A stretch of DNA of 64,000 nt. Origin: Apophysomyces variabilis (Eukaryota > Mucoromycota > Mucoromycetes > Mucorales > Mucoraceae). The DNA lies in assembly GCA_002749535.1 (NCBI GenBank), contig MZZL01000383.1:62001-126000 (forward strand). Direction: 5' to 3'. Positions 35,099 to 46,507 of the stretch are shown piece by piece. Every line of letters starts with the position of its first letter. The stretch's first letter is position 1. The translations under genes were made by a program, and so were the position numbers. The notes under the pieces are model-generated. The model was not told where the DNA came from and did not search any database. It saw only the letters and a list, made by a program, of their open reading frames with translations.

Positions 35099-37468
35099 AT
35101 GACAGATCAACACGAGAGCAAATCAGAGCGCAAGAAAAAGAAGGAAAAAAAGGTATAATTCAAAATTACAAACAATAATTCTCAATTAATTAGCCACGAT
35201 AGAGCAAAATTTCGGATTTGAAGCCAAAGAAGCATCAAGACACAGATTCGAAGCTTCATCGATCTGTAGGTGATTGCTTCATTTCGGAAACGGGAATTAA
35301 CAATGAAAACATTTAGGAGAAGATAAAGGATAAGGAAGAGAAAAAGAGGAAGAAGGAAAAGAAAAGAAAGAAAGACAAGTCGAAGCGAGATCACGATAAG
35401 GACCGCAAGCGCAAGAAGGAGAAAAAGGACGATACAACCAAAAAGCGCAAGAGGCAGCACGATGAAGTTGCTGATGTAGGTCAAGAGGGCTACTTAAATG
35501 ACTACATACTGATCAATTGTTTTAGGACAACAATGATACCACGAGTAGCAAAACCAAAAAACAGAAGATCGCATCAAAAGAATCTAATACCAGTGATCGA
35601 GCAGTGTCGAAGACGACAGCATCCGAACCGATAAGACGCAAAGACCCGATAGACAAAAAGCCAGAGATTCCATCCACGAAGCCTGTACATTCGCAGAAGC
35701 TACCACCCATACGTACATATGATTCAGACAGCAGTAGCAGCAGCGATGAAGAAGCTGGCCCAAAGCCGAAAGAAAAGAACAACGTTACAAGTCATGTCCC
35801 TGTAGATCATCGCAGTGATTCAGATAGCAGTAGCAGTAGTGATCAGGAGGAAACTTTGACAGCGCAGACTGCCTCGAAAAAGTCATCGGGTCGTGGCTCA
35901 TCCAATTCAGAGAAAGAGAACAGCGTCCTGCAGATACATCGTCTGAAGCCATTTTTACACAGACAATATACGGAGGAAATGAATGCTAAAAAGCGATACA
36001 AGAATAGACTCGTTGATCTTGGATTAAAAGTAAATCCGGACTTCTTTATATCAGATTCCGAATCCGACACAGATTCGGATGCTAGCTATCACGGCGAACC
36101 GGAACTGGAATGGCACAAAAAAGTGGAGAATCATACAAAGATTCGCAAGAAAATACAAGAACGCGGATGGACAATCCAGACAGGGCCATGGAATCAGAAT
36201 GAACTGCTTCGTTTGGAAAAGCGAATAAAGAAGTTAGCAAGGGTAAACAGAAGATTTGATAGCTGGTTAGCATTACTCAAACACGTTTTATTAGAGGGAA
36301 AATATGTCATTGGAGACTTTCCGGGAGACAATCCTTTCTAAAAAACCGGGAAAACACATTGAATTCTGGTGGAAAGTTGGTAGGTGAATTGGCGAAAATA
36401 ACGGATTTAGGGAAAAATGCTTATTAGAAATCACAGCTAAGGTGTTTCCTGACCGTGCACTGTATCCAATTATTCGGCATGCTATGAAGGCATACAGCAG
36501 CTCTAATTATCTCGGCCGTTGGAGTGAAGAGGAAGATCAGCAATTGTTAAAGTAAGTGATGCATGGAAGATTCTCACTGCCGAAAGCTGAGCGACATATG
36601 TAGCCTAGTGGAACTGCATGGCTCTAACTTTAAGGAAATTGCTAAACATATCCATCGTCACCCTGCAGCATGTGAAGCGAGGCATCGGGTACTGAAACGA
36701 AAGACTTCTAAAGGTAGGCGGGTACACACTATGGATAGATTTCGGTAACTTGTTGACAAAAAAAAGTTGGCAAACGCTGGACGAAAGAAGAAGTGGACAA
36801 GTTAATTGCCACGGTGGAAGAATACCAGGCTCAACATGGGCCCGACATCTCCTATGATTATGTTTCTATAAAAGGTTTTAATTCCGAGAGATCATCGATG
36901 CAATGCCGAAGGAAATGGTGGGGTTTTTTTCTTTTAGGCTAGCTCATTGACAACCCATGTTATTCAATGCAGGGAAGCTATTGCAACCATTTACAAAAAA
37001 GATTCAACGTTTGGTAAATCAAGGCAAAAAGTTGATTTAAAGACGCAGCTTCAGCTTTTAGAAAGGTAAGAAGATGAAATCACCTTGATAGATTGTCAGT
37101 TGAATAACGAAACCTAAAAAACTTGTTAGGATTCAAAAAGGAGGATGGGAAAATGAGTGCGAGATTCGATTTTCCAAGCTACAGGATGACGAATTTTACT
37201 TGTAAAGCATCTTTTGTGTATCTATTCTTATAGGTTGTGCTTATTTTAAACTTTATCTGTTAGGCCTGGGTCAAAGTGTCGGTCGCAGTATTACATGCTT
37301 CGTAATACAGTGCCAAGCTTCGAAAAGATGAAGCTAAAGGGTAAGAATGATACCATAACCCCCCTCCCCCAAAAAAAAGGATCTCACCATGGATTGTTAT
37401 TTTTATTAGACATTCTATCATACCTTATTGAGAGACGACGGAAGATGTTAGAGAGCCTAGAAGAATGA
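35099..37468 (+). CDS. Myb-domain DNA-binding protein, Reb1/TTF-I-like
   Basis: A nuclear Myb/SANT protein resembling RNA polymerase I termination / rDNA fork-barrier factors (Reb1, TTF-I). It starts MTDQHESKSERKKKKEKK (ATG 35099). A long Lys-rich region (35315-35475) and a Ser/Asp/Glu-rich region (YDSDSSSSSDEE and DSDSSSSSDQEE) follow. The structured part begins near 36080: WTIQTGPWNQNELLRLEKRI, then after an intron ETILSKKPGKHIEFWWKV, ITAKVFPDRALYPIIRHAMK, a SANT repeat YLGRWSEEEDQQLLK, ELHGSNFKEIAKHIHRHPAA with CEARHRVLK, and a second repeat GKRWTKEEVDKLIATVEEYQ...SMQCRRKW. The C-terminus has GWENECEIRFSKLQDD and RSQYYMLRNTVPSFEKMKL, ending LESLEE with TGA at 37466-37468. About eleven exons. 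The order 'FW...KVFPxR...Y.HxRR' before the first Myb repeat is characteristic of Reb1/TTF-I. The rDNA role is inferred. Confidence 0.82.
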
Positions 37469-39709
37469 ATAAATGATGCATTAGAGACTAAACAAACGCT
37501 AGCTTGATTCATCCAATAAGGCGTGTCACGAAGATGTACTTGGTGTGATTTCATTATGCGCTGATCCAGGTTCAGGCTTGGCTCTTTTCTTTTTGCTTCG
37601 CAATTGCATGGGTTGGTTAGACCGGAACCTAGTTACATCAAAAGAAAAAGCTAGTGTTTGGTGCTATGAGTGAGAGTTTACCAGACTGATGGTAGAGAAG
37701 GAATCAGAATTTTGCTCTCTAATCTTTACGTGGTTGGTGACGGACGAAAATTGGTCTCCGCGCACAGACGTTCGTCTATTAAGACGGATTTTGAAATCTT
37801 AGCATCCTCACTTCTCTGATAGAACTCAAAAACGATGCAGCAAACTTGATGATTGTTGTGCTATACGTGTCGATAGTAGTTCAATAAGTGGATTTCCTTT
37901 TGAACGTTGCGTTGCCACCTTAACAATAAAAAAGTGCTTTTTTTTCTCTTAGAATCTACCTTGCGGTAGCTTCTTTTCTCGAGAAGCCTTTCACTATTTC
38001 TTTTCTGTTACTCTATTTTGCATGTCTTTGTTGGCAGAAGATGCAATAGGTTCCGAGTAGATAGGGGAATATCAACAGCAAAAGAAAAAAAAATGATCGA
38101 AAGGGTCACGGAGTCAAGCAGGTTATTAAGTTTTCTAGTGGCCAAACTTTAGCGCGACCCTTACAGGGGACAAGGTTTAAAGGAGTACTATTGACAGAAA
38201 AGTGTCATGCAAGCACTTTATGAACAAAGTGATGAAAATGGCCTTTTTTTTAATGATTCATGAAATTGACTCCTTTTAGTCAAGGAGAAGAAGAAGAAGA
38301 AGAAGAAGAAGGAAGCGAGAAGTAGAAGAACAAGGGGAAGAAAAAAGGAAACCAAAAAGATTAGAGAGCATCGATTAAACGATGACGACCCATTAGTCCA
38401 TCCAGTCCCCACGCGAAAAAAGTAACACTCATTAGCGGATTTTTTTTGTGCTAGGCATGAACTTGGTTTATGTTGGCTATGGGAGTTCAAGTTCATTGTA
38501 TGGCAGAATATGGACCTGGGCCTTTTCTTATTTTAACGTCAGCATTGCAATTTTGACAACATTTTACAAAGTGGATCACATTCTTTTAATGGATATGAGC
38601 TAATGGCTGTTGAGGATGTGTATAAAGAGGAAAGGGTCTTGGTCTGCAGATGGTGTCCCTCCTAAGTCTGAATGGATATAGGTTGTTGCTAAGAAAACGA
38701 ACTTCACCATCTATTGACAGGTTAAAAGGATGAATTTCCCAACTCCTAAAAAAAAAAAGGATTTCGTGCTTCACACTGCAGTTGACGCGCTTGATATACA
38801 AACAAGAAAATAAAAAGCTTCGTCTAGTTTCGAATTTGGTTTCTGACATCATTTTTCTTGCTTTAAATGGTGAACTTCGTTCGTTCTTAACGAATGCGCG
38901 CTTCAACCAAAGAAAAGGGGGAAAAGAAAAAGAAAATAGGGAAATTAGCCGCCGAGAAACTGATCTACCTTGACTTACTCAGTGAGCGTATGTTTGCTTT
39001 TTATTCTTAGAAAAACCGTGAATGCGACAAAGAATAAATGGAATGATCCTTGTCTAGTATTACACTACCTAACTTCTTGTCTTGTAGTAAAAGAAAATGG
39101 ATTGGGAACTCTAGTGATGCATAAACTGTGCAAAACGGCAAAAGGGTTTTCTACTGCGACATGAAGACAGGGAAAAAGAAAAGCGCCAGGAACGAGCTGA
39201 TGATAGACAGGATCAGAAAGCAATTGTTTCGAGGTAGGAATGATGCAATGTTTCTTAGAAACAGTCATTTGCCATACTTTGATAAATCCCAAAGGATATT
39301 TGTCAATAGATTGCATTCTCCAAGTTTAACTGGGCATCCGGTTTGTACGACATCACACCTTGTTTATCTTTTTGTTATGCAAAACAACCTAGTTTATCAT
39401 TGTTTGTCTTAATCCGAGATAGACAGGAAGAAAGCAGCAGGAAGGGGATATTTATCGAGAGTGACAAACAAGGGAAACCACGGTAGGCTAAAGATGAGGC
39501 GACATCACAAGTCATTCGCAATTTGAACCCATTTCGGTAATGCCCCTGGGCACCTTTTTTTTTGTTAGGTTCGCCCACAGATTTTGCATTGTGCACATCT
39601 CTGTCTTCTTTCTCTCTTTCTCTCTTTCTTTCTTTGATTGTTGTTATACCCTTTTTTTTTGCTTATAATTTGTTTATATCTTTAATCTCTATTTTTTATT
39701 CTCTCTTGC
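37469..39709. other. Long intergenic region
   Basis: About 2.2 kb. It holds a (GAA)n block at 38285-38311 and, next to the F-box gene, a C/T-rich tract with TTTC repeats at 39600-39715. No gene recognised; frames at 38782-39412 are short and without homology. Confidence 0.45.
38285..38311. repeat. (GAA)n microsatellite
   Basis: Nine or so GAA/AGA units in a row. Confidence 0.85.
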
Positions 39710-41542
39710 ATGGGTTTAGAAGGCCATTTTTCATTGAAACCCAAGCTGTTTCGTTATTTTCGAAGGTTCCCGTCCAGGTCGTCATTACCGATGAACGATC
39801 ATGCTTCGTCATCGACATGGCCCATGGCAAACGAAAAACAGGCATCAGCACCTTCTCTCAAAGAACAACGGAATACATTGTCGACTTTTCTTAACAGGCC
39901 CGCACGGACTGTGGTTCGCATCGACGAAGGCTTCCATCAATCGCATAAGTCATTGTCGTCCTGCCCAATATCATTGGTCGAAAGTGGACACAAGATTGGT
40001 AAATGATCGTCTTTATAAGAAAACCAAAGAAAAAAACATACGCACCAAGTTTATCTTTATTTTTATCCTCACCCCTTCGTTTTTTTTCTTCTTTGGCCTC
40101 CTTTTTCTTATGTTTTCTTTCTGTTGGATCTATATCCGTCGGGCATAATAACAACAAGACTTCTTGTCCGAATTGCCTTTGGAACTGGCCATGTTGGTCT
40201 TGTCATTCTGTGATTCAAAAACGTTATGGGTCATATTCACCGTATCACGGACATGGTATCGGCTAAGTCGGGATGACTTACTGTGGCGAGAGAAATATAT
40301 ACAGCATTGGCGACCGGCCCGACTAGAAAAAGGCATTGATTACAGGTCACTCTACCAACGACGGGCACTGCTTGACCAGCGCTGGCACAAAGGAAAGAAC
40401 ACCACACGCTGCGTGGTGGCTCATTCCGACAGCATCTACTGTGTCCAATTCGATGCTCACAAGATCATCACCGGAAGTCGTGACCGAACCATTAAATTTT
40501 GGGATATGCAAGGTCAATGTATTCGTACCTTATTCGGCCACTATGCCTCCGTCCTCTGTCTACAATACGACGATACAATCATGGTTTCGGGATCGTCCGA
40601 TCATACTATTTTGGTTTGGAGCATGAAATCTTACGAAATCATTCGGAGGATCCGCGGCCATGCCATGGGCGTACTTGACGTCTGCTTCGACAAAACATAT
40701 ATCGCTAGCTGCTCCAAAGACGCTACCATCCGGCTATGGGATCGTCAGGACGGCTCTCTTATCCGCACCTTGCAGGGCCATCGCGGTCCGGTCAACGCGA
40801 TCCAATTCAAAGACACACGGCTTGTCTCTGCCTCGGGCGATGCAGTCATCAAACTATGGGATATGGAAACAGGTCAATGTATCCGAGACTTCACTGGTCA
40901 CGCTCGAGGTCTAGCATGTATCCGATTTGATGGACAACGGATTGTGAGCGGCAGCAATGACAATAAAATCAAAGTTTGGGATGTCGGTAAGTTATTTATG
41001 AATCTGTCTTTTTTTCTTTCTTTGCTTTCTTCGAAATCACATAAAGAAAAGGATTATATATAATGTCCGCTTTTTTTTTCTTACATGAAATCAGAGACGG
41101 GTCAGTGCACTCTTACATGCGAAGGTAATGCAGAAACAGAAATCAAAAAGGAAGAAAGAAAATAGACGTAAATGGTTTGTTTATTCAAATATTTGTGATC
41201 GATTCTTCAAGGTCACACGGGACTTGTGCGAGCGCTGCACTTCGACCAGGAAAAAATCGTCAGCGGTGGCTACGATCAAAGCATTCGCGTCTGGGATATC
41301 AAAACCGGTGTTTGTCTTTTAAATTATCAATGCTGTCATTCAAGCTGGGTCTTTGATGTCATGTTTAACGAAACCAAGATCGTTAGGTAAATAGATTTCT
41401 TTCTTCCCTTCTAGATGTAGCAATCTCCATATTTAACCTTGGCCGTTCTCTTTTCTTTTTCCTGCAAATCAGTACAAGTCAAGATCAAAAGATAGTGATT
41501 ATGGATTTTGCCGATGGTATTGACACCAAACACATCCTCTAA
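39710..41542 (+). CDS. F-box / WD40 protein (SCF substrate receptor)
   Basis: A substrate-recognition subunit of an SCF ubiquitin ligase, of the Cdc4/FBXW/beta-TrCP type. Exon 1 (39710-~40001) encodes a Ser/Arg-rich N-terminus beginning MGLEGHFSLKPKLFRYFRRF. After an intron (gtaaat...caacaag) the F-box reads DFLSELPLELAMLVLSFCDS, KTLWVIFTVSRTWYRLSRDD and LLWREKYIQHW. Seven WD40 blades follow, each ending in an 'IxxWD' strand: IKFWDMQG, ILVWSMKS, IRLWDRQD, IKLWDMET, IKVWDVET, IRVWDIKT and the last, degenerate IVIMDFAD. Blades 5-7 are split by introns (41 kb region). The stop is TAA at 41540-41542 after DTKHIL. A seven-bladed propeller directly after the F-box is the standard layout; the phosphodegron target cannot be read from sequence. 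Confidence 0.93.
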
Positions 41543-41780
41543 AGGTCAGGAAAGAAAACTTTCTCTGTTGTAAAGGCTCTGGTAGCGAGCAAAGCAAAAA
41601 AAAAACCTCAGACAATCTGTGGAATGCGCACATCTCTTTCCGTGTACAAACCAAAGGCGGGTTTGGAAGCCGCCTAATAATATAGATAGCGAATAAAAGA
41701 TGAAAAGCCATCTTCTGCTCTTTTTTTTTCTTTGTTTCTTACCAAAACAAACAAACAAGCAAGGTTTCATTTTACTCGAT

Positions 41781-41909
41781 ATGGCCAAGTACGCTGCTTT
41801 GATCGTCCTTCTTATTGTGTCTCTCTATGCTGGTGTCCAGGCATGCAATTGCGGCTGTCCATCGTGCGGAGGTCATATCCATGACGGCCCTGAAATGGAA
41901 GATATCTGA
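41781..41909 (+). CDS. 42-residue secreted Cys/His-rich peptide
   Basis: A small intact ATG frame of 42 codons. Residues 1-22 (MAKYAALIVLLIVSLYAGVQ, then AC) are a textbook signal peptide: a Lys near the start, a hydrophobic core and an AxA-like site before Cys. The predicted mature part is about 20 residues, starting CNCGCPSCGGHIHD and ending in acidic residues (PEMEDI). Four Cys in CxCxCPxC spacing and two His in HIH make a compact soft-metal site likely. Expression features are good: a pyrimidine-rich leader and C/A-rich bases precede the ATG, and AATAAA lies 27 bases after the stop. It sits 240 bases downstream of the F-box gene on the same strand. I know no named family. It could be an extracellular metal-binding (metallothionein-like) peptide or a small secreted effector. 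Confidence 0.6.
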   Translation: MAKYAALIVLLIVSLYAGVQACNCGCPSCGGHIHDGPEMEDI

Positions 41910-41935
41910 AACAAAGCGATATAGAAGACATTGTA

Positions 41936-41941
41936 AATAAA
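41936..41941 (+). terminator. Poly(A) signal AATAAA
   Basis: Canonical AATAAA 27 bases after the stop codon of the small secreted peptide gene, supporting it as a real transcript unit. Confidence 0.5.
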
Positions 41942-42981
41942 ATAATACGTCTTTTTTTGTTTTGGACCCTTTTATGGGGAAAAGAAAGCAATAGACTTGG
42001 AACACGTGGGTAGAAGGTGGATAGCGTAGTCTTATTGCTTTTGAATGTCTGCATCTTTCGAAAGAAGCGTTGCAGGACGAAAACCGACTTGTGTCTCTAT
42101 GGACACGGTTTTGCTTAGGCTTGATGCGGAAAATAAAAATGATCTATCGCATCTACATTTGTTCACGTCTTGAGGCTCTTTGGGCGATAACCGCACTCAG
42201 CTTTCCTAAAATATCCGTAGAGTAAAAAACCATGGCAACTGCCGTTGTTGATAGAGAAGGGGAATTTCGCGGTTTATTTCTCTTTCGGCCAGCTACTGCA
42301 ACGCAAATCAAAATCATCCCTTATTTAAATGCAAGTCAAGGGGATGGCGTCAGTAAATTGATCGACTGGCAGGATTACAGCCCGTTGGATTAAAATCACC
42401 ACTTATCGAAAAGGCTAAAGCTTTCCAGTCAAACTTGAAGGAAAAACAAGAAACCAGTTGACGAGAAGTTAACATACTTCCATGCTTATCTCATAACTTT
42501 TGGTATGTACACTTACAAATTGATTAAATCACGAGATGTCCAAAGCTCCATGCGGCCCGTCATTTTTACCTTCAGAAAATGTTTTGCCGATAACCATTTT
42601 TTCATCTTGATGACCAATTTTCACATATCTTTGTTACTGATCGACGCTATCCGTCTTTTATCCCCGTATATATATGTATGACATAATTTGACGATAGAAT
42701 GTCGCTATTTGTCATCCAAAATCTTGTAGATCTATCCACATTTTTCTCAGCGGAACCCTGAAACATGGAAATCACATTTCCACAGATACAATAATAATGA
42801 TATCTAGAGCAAAGCGACCGTGCATCGTTTAGAATAAAGAAATGGTCAATTTCGTATTCTCTTTATAAGCATGAACCGGGAGATAATGTTTGATGACATT
42901 CTGACATAAAGCAGCCAATGAAAGCCATAAATAAAAGAAACGAATGCGTATGAGAACAAAAGAAAGAGAGATAGAAGAGAT

Positions 42982-43018
<37 letters not shown>

Positions 43019-43127
43019 CAAAGGAAGACTGGATAAGGGGATGAAAAAAAATGCAAAAGTCTATCTAGAGGTTATCGACCCAATTTTTCCAACGCAGAGA
43101 GGAAAAAAAGAAAAAAAAAAAGGTATT
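41942..43127. other. Intergenic, convergent 3' ends
   Basis: About 1.2 kb with no gene recognised. Contains the (AC)n(AG)n repeat at 42981-43019. Confidence 0.5.
42981..43019. repeat. (AC)n(AG)n microsatellite
   Basis: A run of AC units passing directly into AG units, close to the 3' end of the thioesterase-like gene. Confidence 0.9.
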
Positions 43128-44317
43128 TCAGAGCTTCGGTTTAGGAACCTCACCACTTGGTGTATTACGCGTCCAAGGGAGGGCGAGCACTTGATGTCTA
43201 AAGAGTGAAGAACAGCGAGCACAACAAGTTGTTAAGAACAAGAAGAGAAGAATTGCTTTCTATTATTTTTTTTTTTACCTTGTCAAAGCCAGCAGGTTGC
43301 CCTGAGGATCAAACAGCGCGCCATCCAGATCAAACCGACCATTCACCAAATGAGAGGACATGAAGCTGCAAAGAATCTTGTTGCATGTAGGAATCGCCTT
43401 GAATTGCAGTTCTAATTGCATGGTGGCAAACCATCGGTCACCATCGAGAACTGTTTTGCCCAAGTTGCTGACGGGCGAGATCAACATATCAGACCAATAC
43501 GGAATCGACTTGAAATCGACGGATCGGCCATCACGGAACGAGATCAAATGATCATGCTCAGGCTTGCCTGGCATTTCTTCGCCCCCATTGGCATCGAGAG
43601 GCACAGGCAGATTGTGCTTATTGATCTTGGCCTTGACGTGTTCATTCATAAAGAGAAAATCAAAATCCTCCAGGTCCCTCTCCGCAGGAGCTAGCCAGGG
43701 TTTATGGAGATGGGTAGGCCCTTCCTCTTGCTCCATGTTGCCCATGGTCGTCACGCTATAGACGTTTTCCACATAATCCTCAGGAACGTAAGCTTCCAAA
43801 CTATCGATCACCGTCTTCAAATCCTTGGGTTGCTTGAGCATCGTACGCGACAAACAGTAGCCTTTTCGGCTGACTTTGATGTCTTCGATCTCAAGCACCA
43901 CAGGGCCAAAGGTCGTCTTACGCAGGAAGAAAGCATTCATGGCAATGGGATGTTTTTGGTATCGGTTGGCATAATGCCGAAGTATCGAATCCATCATGAC
44001 AGATAATACATAACCACCCTATTGCCGTTTCAAAAAAAAAAAAAGTTAGTTCAGTCATGGCTCTACCTTTGCAAATTGAATGATTAAACTTACACTGGAA
44101 GCTTCACCAACATTCCAAGTCTACGTTCCATGTTTTTTGATATATTTTTTAAAAATATAAAAATTAACCCTATGCATGGTAATGGAAAATGAAAATCAAA
44201 AACCTTATCGGTGTAACCAACATAGACAGAGCGACCGTTAGGCAATTTGCCAAGGTACTTGGTGTTGGTTGCCTTATCAAACGCGTATTGGATTTGATCT
44301 TGTTGTTGCGTTTCCAT
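43128..44317 (-). CDS. Acyl-CoA thioesterase-like protein (TesB / 4HBT_3 fold)
   Basis: A double-hotdog thioesterase-like protein, predicted to hydrolyse acyl-CoA esters. Four exons, 44317-44204, 44120-44094, 44018-43279 and 43197-43128, sum to exactly 317 codons (316 residues). The 27-nt second exon restores the family's N-terminal motif: TWNVGEASS joins GGYVLSVMMDSILRHYA, like 'W.iG..pnGGY..al....'. Then come PIAMNAFFLRKTTFGPVVLE (typical 'H..FlrP...Gp...'), GRFDLDGALFDPQGNLLALT and, from the last exon, RHQVLALPWTRNT, the usual C-terminal ending. Intron 1 uses a weak GTTTTT donor. A second in-frame ATG at 44374 would add 19 residues (MTDPPCGSTQIPSK...); I prefer 44317 because the upstream sequence has a perfect hairpin. 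The family is certain; the chain length of its substrate is not. Confidence 0.85.
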
Positions 44318-44350
44318 GGTGAAAAAGAAGACCTTGGATGGTATCTGGGT

Positions 44351-44369
44351 GGATCCACACGGTGGATCC
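44351..44369. repeat. Perfect inverted repeat upstream of the thioesterase start
   Basis: GGATCCAC, a 3-base loop, then GTGGATCC. It lies 34-52 bases upstream of the chosen start codon and could form a leader hairpin or bind a dimeric protein. Confidence 0.6.
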
Positions 44370-44773
44370 GTCATCTATTTATTGCTATGTCGGACATTTA
44401 AAAAGTTTAAGCTTGCTAATGTCGAATGTCGGTGATTTTTTTATGGGATGAAAGTGGTCCGGTCAAACCATTTTGCCATTATGGTAACTTCGAAGCCCTG
44501 TTTGCTCCTGTTTTGACTCTCCGTCCCGATGGTTCAGATAAGCAAATTCTTTTCTTTATCATGGTTTTATTACACTAAATTGAGAATAAAAGAGCAGAAA
44601 GAAAAATGCACAGTTTTGTACAGTGAAAAAAGAAAACATGATATTTTCAAAAGAGAGAGAAGAGAAAAAACGAAACTATCAGAAACACTGGAGGATTAGA
44701 AAAAAAAAAGGGTATAAGATTATGTAAAATTTCGTATATATCAAGTAAAACAAGAAAAAGAAAACATTGATCA

Positions 44774-46507
44774 TCATGATCCGTCAAGACGCATTGTCTT
44801 GGATGGTCTTTGCGCTGGGTTTACATTTGTATGTTCGCACCGTTGCCGCTTTTTAATCACATCCGTCTTCATAGAAAGTGGCCGTTGTTTTTGGTGAAGC
44901 TTAAGGCTAAAAAAAGAAAAGAAATCGTGAAGTGTCAATAAACTGTGATACCCACTAAGTTTGAAAGTGTACTCACTAAAGGCCACATGCATTGCACAAA
45001 GGTGCACCTTCAGCATCCCGGCGCCACAGTGGAGTTTTCTGGGTACCGCAGTTGAAACAAACCGGCTGGGCCACATCATCTTCTGTTTTCGAATGTTGCT
45101 TCAGATCCTTTGGGCGATGTTTGTTATGCAACTTGTAGCTAAATCAAATCCATCGTCTGTTAGTTTGTTCAAATCCGAAGCCTACATTCTTTCAACTTAC
45201 TAAAGACCGCAAGCGTTGCACAACAACTCGTCATTCACAGATCGCCGCCACAGCGGAGTCGATGTGGTTTGACAGTTGTTACAGATGGCCACTTTGTCTT
45301 CGGCTGGGGAACTGTTGATGGCAAAAGAGCGTCGGACGGGAGGAGGTGGCGAATTCGTTCGCGAACCCGGGAACGATCGGCTGGACGCAGGGACAAATTG
45401 CACCTGATTCCATTGGGGTGCCAGAGGCATTCCCGTAGCTGCTGCTGCTGCTGGTGTGAAAGTAGGATCCCCCCATGTTGCCGTAGTATTATTATTCTGC
45501 ATCTGAGCTGATCCCGGTGAAAGCAAACGTTCGGCTGTTGCCAGTGTTTCTCTCGGAAGTGATGCGAGCAATTTATTATGCAGACTGGCAGCAGGAGAAG
45601 AGGGTGCTACTTCGGCACCAATGTAAAGGGCTGATGGATTCGTATTATAGGGAAGGTTCGCGAGGTTCATGGATTCTAGTGGTTGGATGCCCCACATGGG
45701 GTTGGAGAGCAGATTCATCGGCTGAGGTGCGAAACAAAAGGTTTGTGTCGTGTCTGCCATGGGAAGTATCTGGTTGCTACTGGATGATGATGTGAGATCT
45801 CCAAAAGCACCAGGTATGGCTCCCTGTTGTGCTTGTTGCATATCCAACATCGGGATTTCCCAAGGCATTGATGCGAATAAATTCTGAACGTCTTTCCATC
45901 CGAAAATATCATCTAGCTCAACCACTTGATCTCCTTGTTGATCTGAACTGAATTTCTGAAGAACAAATTGCCGTTGCTGACTGGAAGCACCCTCCTCCCA
46001 GGATGGAGGTGTCACAGTTGGCTGTGATGACACTGGAGGAGGTGCTGGTGGTGCTGGTGGCGGAGATGCGAACTGCATATCCATACCGGTATCGGGTGAT
46101 GGGGATGGTTGCTGACGTTGATAGATCCGTTCTTGCTGTTGCTTTTGATGTTTTCGGAGCATCTGTCGATACTGAACTTGCTGCTTCTCAGTAGAGCTCG
46201 CTTGGTCCGGCTTTTTATCCGCTCTCATATCCACGCTACTGCTGCTGCTGCTATGACTATCGTTGCCCTTGTTATTGGGGGTTGTCTCATCCGGTCGTTT
46301 TGGTGATTGTGTTCGTTTCTCGGAGGAGACATTATGAGCAAACCAAAGACGCCATGACAAATTCTCTAAACGAGTGCCATTTTCTAGTGAGTCTTTCACT
46401 TTGGTGCACATTCGCCAGGTTTTCGAAAGATCATCGTCAGAATCAAGTTCGAAAAGCGGGGAGAATGGTTTGCTGCTGCCTTTGATTTTAAGTGCAATGG
46501 GTGCCAT
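44774..46507 (-). CDS. GATA-type transcription factor with AreA-type N-terminus and two zinc fingers
   Basis: Exons 46507-45201, 45138-44977 and 44906-44774 sum to 534 codons (533 residues). Near the N-terminus, [20 protein letters not shown] and [13 protein letters not shown] match the conserved motif shared by AreA/Gaf1/Gln3-type nitrogen regulators. The middle is low complexity (Ser, Gln, Pro runs). Two complete GATA fingers follow: [15 protein letters not shown]...[11 protein letters not shown] and [15 protein letters not shown]...LCNACGLYLK, both with 17-residue loops. Each finger is split by an intron at the same codon, the Tyr of CNACGLY, indicating tandem duplication of a finger exon. 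The tail is basic ([11 protein letters not shown]). Nitrogen regulation is inferred from the N-terminal motif; ordinary AreA has one finger. Confidence 0.93.
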
